NCBI GenBank assembly: GCA_937927975.1
Contig: CALEZT010000089.1
Span: 62,001-126,000, forward strand
DNA: 64,000 nucleotides
DNA from: an uncultured Phycisphaerales bacterium
GTDB taxonomy: Bacteria > Planctomycetota > Phycisphaerae > Sedimentisphaerales > Anaerobacaceae
Direction of reading: 5' to 3'
In this document: positions 1 through 8,700 of the stretch, piece by piece
Position numbering within the stretch: position 1 is the stretch's first letter
How the letters are laid out: the number at the start of each line of letters is the position of its first letter
Made by a program: the position numbers and the translations under genes
Notes under the pieces: generated by a model
Told to the model about the DNA's origin: nothing
Seen by the model: only the letters and a program-made list of their open reading frames with translations
The model's database searches: none

Positions 1-284
1 GGGAGCAGGCTTCGTTCAGCAAGGCTCATGTCTCCGACGTGGCGGCCCACATCGATCATATCGTCCGGCTGGTGGGCGTTGATTTCGTGGGCCTGGGCTC
101 GGATTTTGACGGCGTCACGGAAGTCCCCGCGGGTCTGGAAGACGTCTCGTGTTACCCGAATCTCCTTCGCGAGTTGCTGAAGAAGGGGTACAGTCAGCAG
201 GACATCCGGAAGATCTGCGGTGAGAACTTTCTGCGTGTGTGGGTCCGGGTGGCAGAGGCGAGGGGTACTTCCGCGGGAAGATGA
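1..284 (+). CDS. Membrane dipeptidase (peptidase M19), C-terminal fragment
   Basis: The first complete codon is at position 3 and the 5' end lies outside the window, so only about 93 residues are visible. The segment LGSDFDG (codons around 97-117) matches the conserved metal-site strand of renal-dipeptidase-type amidohydrolases, and the end CGENFLRVW matches the family C-terminus (GxNFLRV). M19 enzymes are binuclear zinc hydrolases that cleave dipeptides, often with D-amino acids. The fragment is too short to predict substrate or export. Family assignment is confident; specificity is unknown. Confidence 0.85.
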   Translation, partial: EQASFSKAHVSDVAAHIDHIVRLVGVDFVGLGSDFDGVTEVPAGLEDVSCYPNLLRELLKKGYSQQDIRKICGENFLRVWVRVAEARGTSAGR

Positions 285-586
285 GGGTGGCGCAATTTTG
301 CGGTCGGTGTGCTTTTTTGCTTGACCGTCCGGGCGGGCGGCGATAACCTATTTGTCGCCTATTCATTTGACAGACAGCGAGCGACCCTCAAAGGATAGGC
401 GTATCCGAGTGTCGAAGAGGTTCTGACGCTCTGGAGATGTTCTGCGGGACGTGCGGATCGCCGTGCATGGATGCACCGAGACAATAGGGATTCGATTGAA
501 TGCGTCGGGAGAGCAATGGTATGCGCCGCGGGCCACGCCGGACCTCGCGGTCGGAGCATGGTCAGTGGCGCAAGGGAGAGACTGTT
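285..586. other. Intergenic stretch with a weak promoter-like pair
   Basis: No convincing gene is visible here. A TTGACC hexamer (321-326) lies 17 bases before TAACCT (344-349). This is a poor sigma-70 match that could serve the next gene. A short CGCAA/TTGCG hairpin near 287-300 followed by T residues might end the dipeptidase transcript but is weak. Open frames here are short and do not resemble proteins. Confidence 0.3.
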
Positions 587-1252
587 ATGAGCGATCGGAC
601 ATGGGATAACTCGCATCTGGGGGTGGCGGCGGTCGTTGCGGCGATCATTCCTTTGATGGTGCTGTACCATGGCACCCAGGAGTCCTCGGGGATCACGCTG
701 GCCCGGGTGTCGCGGGCGGTCGGACAGGCGCAGAACATTCGCATGGTGAGCCTCGATCCGGACAGCAATCAAGTGATCTATGAGTTGTGGATTGCCCGAG
801 AGCTGAATCGCACCGGAATCCTGACGCCAGAGCGGTGTGTCGTCTACGATCTGGCCCGCGGAGAGAAGGAAGATATTGTCTCGGGGGTGGTCACGCGGGT
901 CGGGGATTCCGAACTGGCCAACGTGCGGGAAATAGGGGACAACTGCCTGGGCTTCACGTCTTCCGGTATTCGGGCCGATGCCCTCGGGACGCGGAGGGAC
1001 GGTCCCGACGGTCGGGAAGTATACGAGTTCACCTGGGACTCGCGCAGGATTGGCGGCGATCCCATTCCCATCAGGTACGAGGTGGAAATGGACACGTCCA
1101 CCGGGTTGCCGGTGAGTATCCGGTTGTTTCGCATCGAGTTGCCGGAGAACGGGTGGATATGCAGGTCGCGGGTCTTGTTCGAGTACCTGACGCAAGCTCG
1201 CATGAGAGCGGTGATGGCGGGCGAATCCCTCGTGGTCGCCGGCTCGTATTGA
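587..1252 (+). CDS. Hypothetical single-pass membrane protein with LolA-like exported domain
   Basis: I start this 221-residue protein at the ATG at 587 because AGGGAGAG lies 6-7 bases upstream. An in-frame start at 500 would add an Arg-rich stretch that does not look natural. A short polar N-terminus is followed by one hydrophobic helix (about residues 8-26, GVAAVVAAIIPLMVLYHG), then about 195 residues predicted to be outside the membrane and rich in beta-strand patterns (YELWIAREL, GREVYEFTWDSR, IRYEVEMDTSTG). The layout resembles planctomycete anchored proteins related to outer-membrane lipoprotein-sorting domains, but no diagnostic motif is present. Real gene likely; function unknown. Confidence 0.6.
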   Translation: MSDRTWDNSHLGVAAVVAAIIPLMVLYHGTQESSGITLARVSRAVGQAQNIRMVSLDPDSNQVIYELWIARELNRTGILTPERCVVYDLARGEKEDIVSGVVTRVGDSELANVREIGDNCLGFTSSGIRADALGTRRDGPDGREVYEFTWDSRRIGGDPIPIRYEVEMDTSTGLPVSIRLFRIELPENGWICRSRVLFEYLTQARMRAVMAGESLVVAGSY

Positions 1253-1544
1253 AGGCCTCCGGCCCCAGTCGATCCGAATCATCCTCATGTCTACGCCGAG
1301 AGCATGGCGGGCGTCAAGCTGACGATTGGTTCATCCTGGACGATCGCGCTGAACAAGTTGGCTCGTGCGAACTGAGGCTGTACGATCTGGACGTGGCTTG
1401 GGACTCGCCCATCGAGGCGCTGTCCTTCATTCCTATTGCGTCGATTTCTGCGATCTTGTCCCGTTCAGCGGACACTGGCTTGAACAAATCGCCTGTGACG
1501 CCTCTCGACCCGAATGAGTTGTTCGCTCTCGCCGGGTCTTGCGA
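1253..1544. other. Intergenic stretch, possible gene remnant
   Basis: This lies between two convergent genes. One frame (about 1264-1376) reads as plausible protein ending LTIGSSWTIALNKLARAN then stop, but it has no start or full domain. It may be a decayed gene tail. No RNA gene or strong terminator is visible. Confidence 0.25.
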
Positions 1545-3341
1545 CTATTGACAGGCTCGCATGTACCTTGCGGTCCATTCTCCGGTACAAATGCACAGGA
1601 AGATCGGATCAGGGACGCATGGGCTTTGCTGCCATCTCAGCTTCTGTACGTTGGTGCAACTTCCGCTTTCCGCTTCACCGCAGATCCACCGATCATAGTA
1701 GATCACATAGTAACCCTGGCATATCCCTTCAATATACAGGCAGGGATAGAGATCTCCCTCCTGCACATGGATATTGCAGGCGTACCCGGATCCTCCGGCC
1801 ATGCCCCTGCTGACAGCGTCCGGGACCTCGCTGAACCGGTTCGAGATGGGCCGGTCCGACACGAGCAAGGCGGCGCCTTCGGTCCATTCCAGGGGGAAGA
1901 AGTGCACGCTCTGGCGATAGTAGAACCTGCGGTTCGACAGATCGATCAGCCAGACATACTGGTCGTCCACGCGATCGACCACGACGAAATGGTTCTTGCC
2001 CGGGATGTGCAGGATGGCTCTGGCGGCCCCGAGGCTTCCCAGGCCGGCCAGATCCGTTTTCACGACGCGGCCGTAAAGCCCCAATCCCTGGGCAAACTGC
2101 TTCAAATCGTACAGGCTCGTGTTGCCATCGGGACTCACGAGACTCGTCAGGGCGGTCGTGGAGACGGGTTTGCCGAATGTCGTTGCCACGCGTCGGATGG
2201 CGGCGGTGGCGCAATTCTGCTTTTGCTGGACCTTGGCAACGCTGTAGGCCAGCCGTTCGGCCAGCAGTTCATCCGTGTCGGTCTCGTGGGAACTGGTGTA
2301 GATCGCCGACGAGGCCTGGATGGGCGCCATGTACTCGACTGTGTCGCCCACCGCGAAGGACACGTCGAAACTGCCCAGCGACGGCGCAGCAACGCTGATG
2401 GACGTGAAAGTCCACTGCTCCGAGGTCGGCACGTGGCTGTCGGCCGGGAGGTTTTCGCGTTCGATGGTGACCGACGAAGGCACCCATCGGCCGGCGAAGG
2501 ACTCATGTCCGGAAAGCCTGTAGGTCACGACCAGTCCGGCGGAGTTCGTCAGCGTGGCGCTGGTCACCGCGTAGGCTTTCGACGGGTCGAGAGTCAGATC
2601 GCTCGTCGTGCCGTCGGTATGGTCGATCATCATCCGTACGAGTGAGGAACCATCAGTCCCGGCCCGACTGGCCGAGACGGATGCGGTCGAGAGGTTGTCG
2701 TACGTGAATTTGCCGAAGCCCCACGGGATCAGGCCGGCGGTCAGAGGTCCGGTCACGACAGGCGAACCCATGCGGCCCGCGGCGTCGACGGTGGCCTGTC
2801 CACCCGAACTGTACGTGGTGTACTTCTGCCCGTCCCAGACGAAGATTCGCTGACGGTTGGCGGCCAGGTCGAATTCGTCGGTCATGAAGTTCTCCACAAG
2901 GGTCGCATCCGGAGTGACCGAGTCGGTGCGGGAGCTGACGTTGATCTCCCAATGGAACCGCCCTTGGTCGTACTTGACGGTGTGCCGGGAGGTCATCGAG
3001 TACTCGTTGGACAGCTTGTATCGCACGTTGAACGGGATCGCGTCCAGCGCCATCTTCTGAACTTCCGAGGACAACTCCCTTTTGTTGGTGCTGGTCTGGT
3101 ACTGTTGAATGGCGTTGTCGATCTCGCTCCTGATCACCGCCGGGTCGGTGACTTTCGCAGCGCCGTATTCCTGACGTGTCGCTTCGATCGTTCCGGCGGC
3201 AATCCACGTGGTGTAGGATTGGCTTGTCAGTTGCCTGAGAATGTCCAGGGTTTCCGCTCTGTCCATCGCGGTTTGCGAAAACGCCAGGGGGGACAAACAC
3301 AGGGATGCCGCCACAATACAAAGGATGCTCGCAGTCCTCAT
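1545..3341 (-). CDS. Secreted protein with C39-like cysteine peptidase domain
   Basis: The 598-residue protein starts at the ATG at 3341, with GGAG 7 bases upstream. A longer frame from 3383 lacks a ribosome site. Residues 1-22 form a signal peptide ending AFS-Q. The first ~340 residues are a beta-rich region of no recognised family. Residues ~370-500 resemble a C39/bacteriocin-processing-type papain fold, with a Cys in KQNCATAAIRR and a His in KNHFVVVDRV followed by DLSNRRF. The last ~75 residues carry about nine cysteines, suggesting disulfide bonds or a metal site. C39 domains usually sit on ABC transporters; here the domain is free and exported. Peptidase activity is inferred from the Cys/His pair only. 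Confidence 0.6.
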   Translation of the reverse strand: MRTASILCIVAASLCLSPLAFSQTAMDRAETLDILRQLTSQSYTTWIAAGTIEATRQEYGAAKVTDPAVIRSEIDNAIQQYQTSTNKRELSSEVQKMALDAIPFNVRYKLSNEYSMTSRHTVKYDQGRFHWEINVSSRTDSVTPDATLVENFMTDEFDLAANRQRIFVWDGQKYTTYSSGGQATVDAAGRMGSPVVTGPLTAGLIPWGFGKFTYDNLSTASVSASRAGTDGSSLVRMMIDHTDGTTSDLTLDPSKAYAVTSATLTNSAGLVVTYRLSGHESFAGRWVPSSVTIERENLPADSHVPTSEQWTFTSISVAAPSLGSFDVSFAVGDTVEYMAPIQASSAIYTSSHETDTDELLAERLAYSVAKVQQKQNCATAAIRRVATTFGKPVSTTALTSLVSPDGNTSLYDLKQFAQGLGLYGRVVKTDLAGLGSLGAARAILHIPGKNHFVVVDRVDDQYVWLIDLSNRRFYYRQSVHFFPLEWTEGAALLVSDRPISNRFSEVPDAVSRGMAGGSGYACNIHVQEGDLYPCLYIEGICQGYYVIYYDRWICGEAESGSCTNVQKLRWQQSPCVPDPIFLCICTGEWTARYMRACQ

Positions 3342-3415
3342 GGGAGTTCTCCATCCAGTCAGTTGGTATTGGTTCGTCCGCAATGCTCCAGCTTAAGACT
3401 CTCTCGATCAGCCTG

Positions 3416-3444
3416 ATACTACCAAGGGTTACCAGAACCCGCAA
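3416..3444 (-). promoter_or_regulatory. Predicted sigma-70 promoter of the C39-domain gene
   Basis: On the minus strand, TTGCGG (3444-3439) and TAGTAT (3421-3416) are separated by 17 bases, about 75 bases ahead of the start codon of the C39-domain gene. Match quality is moderate. Confidence 0.4.
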
Positions 3445-3791
3445 GTCTTCACCGGGATTCTTCGAAAGTTTTCGCAAATCCCCACGGGACGTGATTGGCA
3501 TCCATCCCAGCTATTCAGGAGCCCGCCGAAAGAGGACCCAAGGCGACATCTGGATGGAACCTCATGGGGCGCCAGCCGCTTCGCGGCCGGTATCGTGAAG
3601 AAACTGGATGTCGTGGGAGATAGCTATATAAACCACGATTGCATAAGCAGTTAAGAGTATTCTGCTGGCAAGCCCAGGAGCCTCTTTCCTAGGGTGTTTT
3701 GTTGGTTCATGATCCGATGAGCCTCCGTGCGTATAAGAGCCCCCTGCGGCTGGGACCGGTGCTCCAAAAGGCGAAAACGCGACGGTCGGTC

Positions 3792-3820
3792 TTGACTTAC
3801 GCCTTTCAAACCGCTATACT
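3792..3820 (+). promoter_or_regulatory. Strong sigma-70-type promoter
   Basis: TTGACT (3792-3797) and TATACT (3815-3820) are separated by exactly 17 bases, one of the best promoter matches in the window. The expected start of transcription is near 3827. It drives the structured RNA that ends at the terminator at 3962-4006 and, by read-through, possibly the DUF5648-repeat gene at 4111. Confidence 0.65.
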
Positions 3821-3826
3821 CTAGAT

Positions 3827-4006
3827 AATGTTTGGCGGGGTATGTTCTGCCTGCGCCGGGTCGGGGATGAACCGTGGCTCGCGCAGAGACATAGAGACGA
3901 GAAAAGGATGTTTGAGCTGTGCGGCTTTTCTGAGGTGAAGTCGCGGCAGCAAGGGATATCTAACGCCCCGGACGGAACCGTGGTTTCGTCCGGGGCGTTT
4001 CTTTTT
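3827..4006 (+). ncRNA. Candidate structured small RNA or attenuating leader
   Basis: About 180 nt lie between a good promoter and a strong intrinsic terminator, with no convincing reading frame. By hand I see a hairpin CTGCGC (3851-3856)/GCGCAG (3881-3886), a second AGAAAAG (3900-3906)/CTTTTCT (3925-3931), and a competing long-range pairing CTGCC+GCG (3847-3855) with CGC+GGCAG (3942-3949). The sequence GAACCGTGG occurs both in the first hairpin loop (3869-3877) and in the terminator loop (3975-3983). I recognise no known riboswitch or 6S signature. It may be a stand-alone sRNA or a leader controlling the gene at 4111. Confidence 0.45.
3962..4006 (+). terminator. Strong intrinsic terminator upstream of the DUF5648 gene
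   Basis: A 13-bp perfect stem, AACGCCCCGGACG (3962-3974) with CGTCCGGGGCGTT (3987-3999), has a loop that can itself pair (AACC/GGTT) and is followed by TCTTTTT. It sits about 105 bases before the next start codon, so it either ends a small RNA or attenuates the downstream gene. Confidence 0.75.
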
Positions 4007-4110
4007 GAGCCTGGCGAATTGCCGGGAACAGAGACAAATGGGGTTTTATCGGTCTTTGGCGGCAACCTGTCGGTGTCAAAGAAGACTGCAAAGTGAGGAG
4101 GTACACGAAC

Positions 4111-5136
4111 ATGACGCGGATATTGGGGTCAACTCTGGTGGTTCTGCTGTCGGCCTGTGTGGCGAATGCCGCGCAAGTCGTTACGGTACAGGATGTCGTG
4201 GATTATCGGAACAATGTCTGGAGCGATACTTCCGGCGTGTGGTTCCTCGTTCCCAAGGAACTGTCGGATGACCCGTGCAATTGGTACGAGGATCATCCGC
4301 CGTGGCATCGTGGATCCAACCAGGACTGGGGTTGGACTCACAACATCTCGGCCCGTGTGCCTCTGGACGCCACGGGGATTGTCTCGGCCACCCTCACGAT
4401 CATGGCATGGGACGTGGATTCCGACGAGGGCGAGGACAATGTGATCTTCGTGAACAGCCGGTATCTCGGTTCGCTCACCGGCGTCGATCGGGATTGGCAG
4501 GCTGTCACGTTTGAACTGCCCTCTTCCGTGCTCGACGAGCTGTGGAGGACGTCGCAGTTGTACGTGTACATGGACATCGATCAGATGCTGGATCCGTCCT
4601 TCGGATATCGCGTCACCCTCAAGGATTCGACTCTGAGGGTCAGATACAACACGACAGGGACTGCGCCCACCGCGGTTCCGGTCTATCGCTTCTGGTCCCC
4701 AGTCACGTCGAGCCATTTCTACACCACCGACGAGGCGGAACGCGACGGTCTGATCGCCAATTACCCAGGGATCTGGATCTACGAGGGCAACGCGTACAAC
4801 GCCTTGCTGGTCGCCGGAAGCACGGCGGCCCGGCCGGTCCATCGGTTCTGGTCTCCCACCGCCGGTGGCCATTTCTATACCATTGACGAGAAGGAGAAGA
4901 GCAGCATCATCGCCACGTATCCGCCCAGCGTCTGGACCTACGAGGGGATCGCTTTTTACGCCTACGCCAGCGGCGAGCAGCCTTCGAGCACGTTGCCGGT
5001 GCATCGGTTCTGGTCGCCCCTGGTGAGTCATCACTTCTACACCATGGACGAAGTCGAGAAGGACTACATTCTCCGAAACTATCCGCCGGAGATCTGGACG
5101 TACGAAGGCATCGCCTGGTACGCCTTCCTGCCCTGA
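4111..5136 (+). CDS. Secreted protein with three DUF5648 repeats
   Basis: The 341-residue protein starts at the ATG at 4111, behind GAGGAGG at 4095-4101. An upstream in-frame ATG at 4093 overlaps that ribosome site. A signal peptide (about 1-21, ending ANA-A) precedes a beta-sandwich-like region (about 22-185) that resembles exported planctomycete domains without a name I recognise. Three tandem repeats of about 45-55 residues follow, each reading RFWSP...HFYT.DE.E......YP..W.YEG.A..A, which is the DUF5648 repeat. The family occurs on extracellular proteins, its role is unknown, and a glycan-binding or adhesive role is a guess. A terminator follows at 5182. Confidence 0.8.
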   Translation: MTRILGSTLVVLLSACVANAAQVVTVQDVVDYRNNVWSDTSGVWFLVPKELSDDPCNWYEDHPPWHRGSNQDWGWTHNISARVPLDATGIVSATLTIMAWDVDSDEGEDNVIFVNSRYLGSLTGVDRDWQAVTFELPSSVLDELWRTSQLYVYMDIDQMLDPSFGYRVTLKDSTLRVRYNTTGTAPTAVPVYRFWSPVTSSHFYTTDEAERDGLIANYPGIWIYEGNAYNALLVAGSTAARPVHRFWSPTAGGHFYTIDEKEKSSIIATYPPSVWTYEGIAFYAYASGEQPSSTLPVHRFWSPLVSHHFYTMDEVEKDYILRNYPPEIWTYEGIAWYAFLP

Positions 5137-5181
5137 CGGGATCGATCGTCGACGCAGCGCCAGACAATGATGGTTTCACAC

Positions 5182-5212
5182 AAGGCCCCGCACTACTGGC
5201 GGGGCCTTTTTT
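5182..5212 (+). terminator. Intrinsic terminator after the DUF5648 gene
   Basis: A 10-bp stem, AAGGCCCCGC (5182-5191) with GCGGGGCCTT (5199-5208), has a 7-base loop and ends in TTTTTT. It lies 46 bases past the stop codon. Confidence 0.85.
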
Positions 5213-5323
5213 ACAGTTCATCATGCAGTGTTGTGACGAACCGTTCATGTCAGTCCCATTCTGTCCGAAGGAACGAACCCGGGATGTCTGAGCCCCGCCA
5301 GGGGGGTGAAACTGCCATGGAGA

Positions 5324-5429
5324 ACCTGCGAGGGAGACTGACCGACGGTTGTGGTCCGTCATCGGTCGATTCTTCTCGCAGGTCACTCGCTCAGGCCAAG
5401 GGGACATTTTTTTTCGGTTCGCTCAGGCC
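5324..5429. repeat. Long stem-loop plus short direct repeat
   Basis: The 518 bases between the terminator and the autotransporter start hold no gene I can support. Within them, ACCTGCGAG (5324-5332) pairs with CTCGCAGGT (5375-5383), with an inner GACCGA/TCGGTC pair, giving a 60-base stem-loop. Right after it TCGCTCAGGCC occurs twice (5387-5397 and 5419-5429), flanking a T8 run. This may be a decayed mobile repeat or RNA structure; function unknown. Confidence 0.4.
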
Positions 5430-5648
5430 GTTGGCTCCCCACACAGTCTGAGGCTTTCGTGTTACAACCGGGTGGGCTATCAGCACTGGGACGCCGGTTC
5501 TTCATCTTGCCGCCCGACTCTCAGGCTCTCACATCCTCGTTCCGGACTGATTCTCTGACGCCCTGCGATTGGTGTTTCAGGCTCCTCCGAGCGCAGAAGG
5601 ACTGAAGAAAAAGGACACCTCATCACGATAAAATCCCAAATGATGCGG

Positions 5649-5699
5649 GGCATCACAGGAATGATGCCGCGCGGGCGACATGGGGGTACGTGTCGCCCG
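5649..5699 (+). promoter_or_regulatory. Two stem-loops in the 5' leader of the autotransporter gene
   Basis: GGCATC (5649-5654)/GATGCC (5663-5668) and CGGGCGACA (5672-5680)/TGTCGCCCG (5691-5699) form adjacent hairpins 32 bases before the autotransporter start codon. Their proximity to the ribosome site suggests control of translation or mRNA stability, but they match no riboswitch class I know. Confidence 0.35.
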
Positions 5700-5730
5700 T
5701 CAGGTTCAAGAAGCATGGAAGGGAAACGGT

Positions 5731-8700
5731 ATGGTATCAGGACGATCGACCCAAGTTCGGGACATGGCACTTGTCTTCTTCGCGGTTCTGACGCTCTTCT
5801 GCGCGCAATCGCCGGCATCGATTACGCCGACGGGCAGCATCGACCCCGCCTACGACTCCTCGGACCCCTGGGTGATCAACGCCGGGGAGTTCATCGTGGG
5901 TTTTGAGGGGGATGGAACGCTTTCCGTCACGGCGGGATCCGACGTGATGACCAGCTCCATGGTCTTCGTTGGAGACTACGCGTCGGAGGCCGCCGGGACC
6001 ACGGGGACCCTAAACCTCACGGGCTTGGGATCTACCTTTACGATCGACCCGATGGGGGAATCCGAGTTCTTCATCGGCCCGCGCGCCGAGGGATACCTTA
6101 CGGTGGCGGACCAAGCGATCCTGACGTCTCACGACGCCATCATCGGCGGCAGTCCGGTATTCAGTGAGCTGGATGAACTGATCGATGTCGTTGCCGGCGA
6201 CGGGAGCGCCACGGTGTCCGGAGGGGCGCAGTGGAATCTGGGGGATGGCTGGTTGACGGTCGCGGGCGCCGGCACAGGCGAACTGATCATCGAAGACGGC
6301 GGCTCGGCGACGATGAATAGCCTCGAAGTCGGTCTGACACCCGATTCCAGCGGCGAAGTGACTGTGGGCGAACTCGGCTCGCTGACGGCGACAGAGGACA
6401 TCGTCGTCGGCGTCTGGGGGCAGGGGAATATGACGGTGACCGACGGTGGCCAGGTGCAGTCCGCCCGCGGCTGGATCGGGGGCGTGGACACCGACGTCGT
6501 TACCTATGAGGAGGCCTTGTTCGCGGGGTACGGAAGTCCTTCCGGCATCGGCTCGGTGACCGTGATCGGTGACGATGGGGAGGAGGAGGGCCAGAACTCC
6601 CAGTGGACCATCGACGAGTACCTTGTCGTCGGCGGGTCGGGGGTTGGCTTTCTTTCCATTCAGGACAACGGCGTCGTAACCGTCCCGGAGGCATACATCG
6701 GCGGCATGCCGGTGGTGCTGGGCGAGGAAGAGGAGTTCTCAAGTGACCTCCTGGCCCATGGGGACGGAACCCTTAACGTGTATTCCGGCGGCACGCTGAA
6801 CGTCACCGGCGAAGCGACCCTGTACGTGGGATACAGCGGGACCGGCGAATTGAATGTGGAGGGCGGGGGGGATGTGACGGCGGAATCCGTCGTGGTCGGC
6901 ACTGCGCCGGACGTCACCGGAACGGTGATCGTCACGGGCGCGGGCTCCACGTTGACGGCCGAGGACGCAACGATCGGCGCCTGGGGCACGGGGAATGTGA
7001 CCATCTCCGCAGGGGGGCAAGTGACGGCGCAGTATATGTCGATCGGCGGGTTCAACGCCGACGACGTGGACGATCTGCCCCAGGAGGTCCTCGATGAGTT
7101 CGGAGACGGTCTGGGCACCGGCGTCGTGACGGTGATGGGAGACGGTTCGAGTCTCAGCGTCACCGGCGACTATCCCCTTCTGGTCGGCTACTTTGGAACC
7201 GGAACGCTGACCGCCAGCGAAGGCGGCTCGGTGGAAAGTGACTCTCTGATGGTCGGCGCCGCCCCCGATGCCACCGGCACGGTGACGATTGACGACGCGG
7301 AACTCGCCATAGCCGGCAGTGCGGCCGTCGGCGCCTGGGGCCAGGGGAACTTGACCGTCTCAGGCGGGTCGGAGGCTTCCGTCGGCACGCTGTATATCGG
7401 CGGCTTCGACGAAGACGAGGCGCCGGAGGAACTGGTTGAAGCGTTCGGGGATCCTCTCGGGACCGGCACCGTGGCGGTCACCGGCGCCGGCTCGGTGCTC
7501 GACGTGACGGAAGACAACGCCGTCTACATCGGCTACAGCGGCAGCGGCACGCTCGAAATCCTCAACGGCGGCCAGGTCAATAGCAATACGGGCCGTGTCG
7601 GTTTCCTCGAAGACAGCACCGGCCTGGTGATGGTTGACGGGATCGACTCCCTGTGGAGGATCACCGGTTCCGGTGCCCATCTCGAACCTCTCGCGGCTGG
7701 AGAAGGCGAGGTGATCGTCCGCAACGGCGGCCAGATTGTCGTTACCGGTCACACCGGCGGCCTGGACGTGGCGGGGAACATCACCGTGGGCTCCGAGGGA
7801 TCGAACAACGAGTTCTCGCTCGGCGACGGGAGCGACGTTTACTCCGAGGGGCTCGTGATCGGCGGCTACGACCCCGAGTTCGAGACCCTGGCGGAGTACT
7901 TTGACGCGGACCTCGGCGACGGCAGCGGCGCGGTGACCATCGCGGACAACGGTTCCGTATGGGACGCCGAGTATGTGATCGTTGGCATGGGAGGCCAAGG
8001 CAGCCTCGATATCCTCGGTGGCGGCGAGATCATGGACACCTTCGGCTGGATCGGCATGGCGCCGGGTGCCATTGGCACGGCGACCCTGGACACCGGCTCC
8101 CGCTGGGTGAATAGCGAGGAGCTGGCGGTGGGCGTCTGGGGCTCGGGCACCCTGGATATCCTGGGAGGCAGCCGAGTCTATGCGGCGGATGTTTACATCG
8201 GCGGTGTGCCGCTGAGTATGTTCGAGGGCGAGTACACGGAGGAAATGATCCCCACCGGCACGGGCGTGGTGAACGTCGCCGGCGAAGGTTCCAGACTCTA
8301 TGCTACGCAGCTTGACAGCCTGTATGTGGGCTACTACGGCGACGGTGCGTTGAATGTCACCGAAGGTGGCTATGTCGTGAGCAATACGGCGGGAGTGGCC
8401 GTCATGCCGGGCAGCGTCGGCGCCGTGACCGTCGGCGGTGGAAGCTATGATGAGGGAGAGGAGGGGTTCAATTTCACCCCATCTACCTGGCAGAACTACT
8501 CCTCGATGTTCGTCGGCGGCTACGGGGTCGGCGAAATGACGATCCTGGACGGCGGCCTCGTGGACATCAATCAGAACCTGTATATCGGCGGTTTCGATCC
8601 GGACTTCTTCGGCATTGACGTGGAGGCCATCGGCTACGATCCCAACGGCACCGGCACGGTCACGGTCACCGGTGAAGGTTCCACGCTCTATGGCACGGGC

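Noticed and set aside
3842..4096. Open frame of 84 codons overlapping the structured RNA
   Set aside because: It spans a strong terminator hairpin and has no ribosome site or protein-like pattern; the RNA structure explains the region better.
5399..5620. REP/RAYT-like words (GGGGACATTTTTTTT and AAAAAGGACACC)
   Set aside because: The two words are too degenerate and no palindromic unit can be shown.
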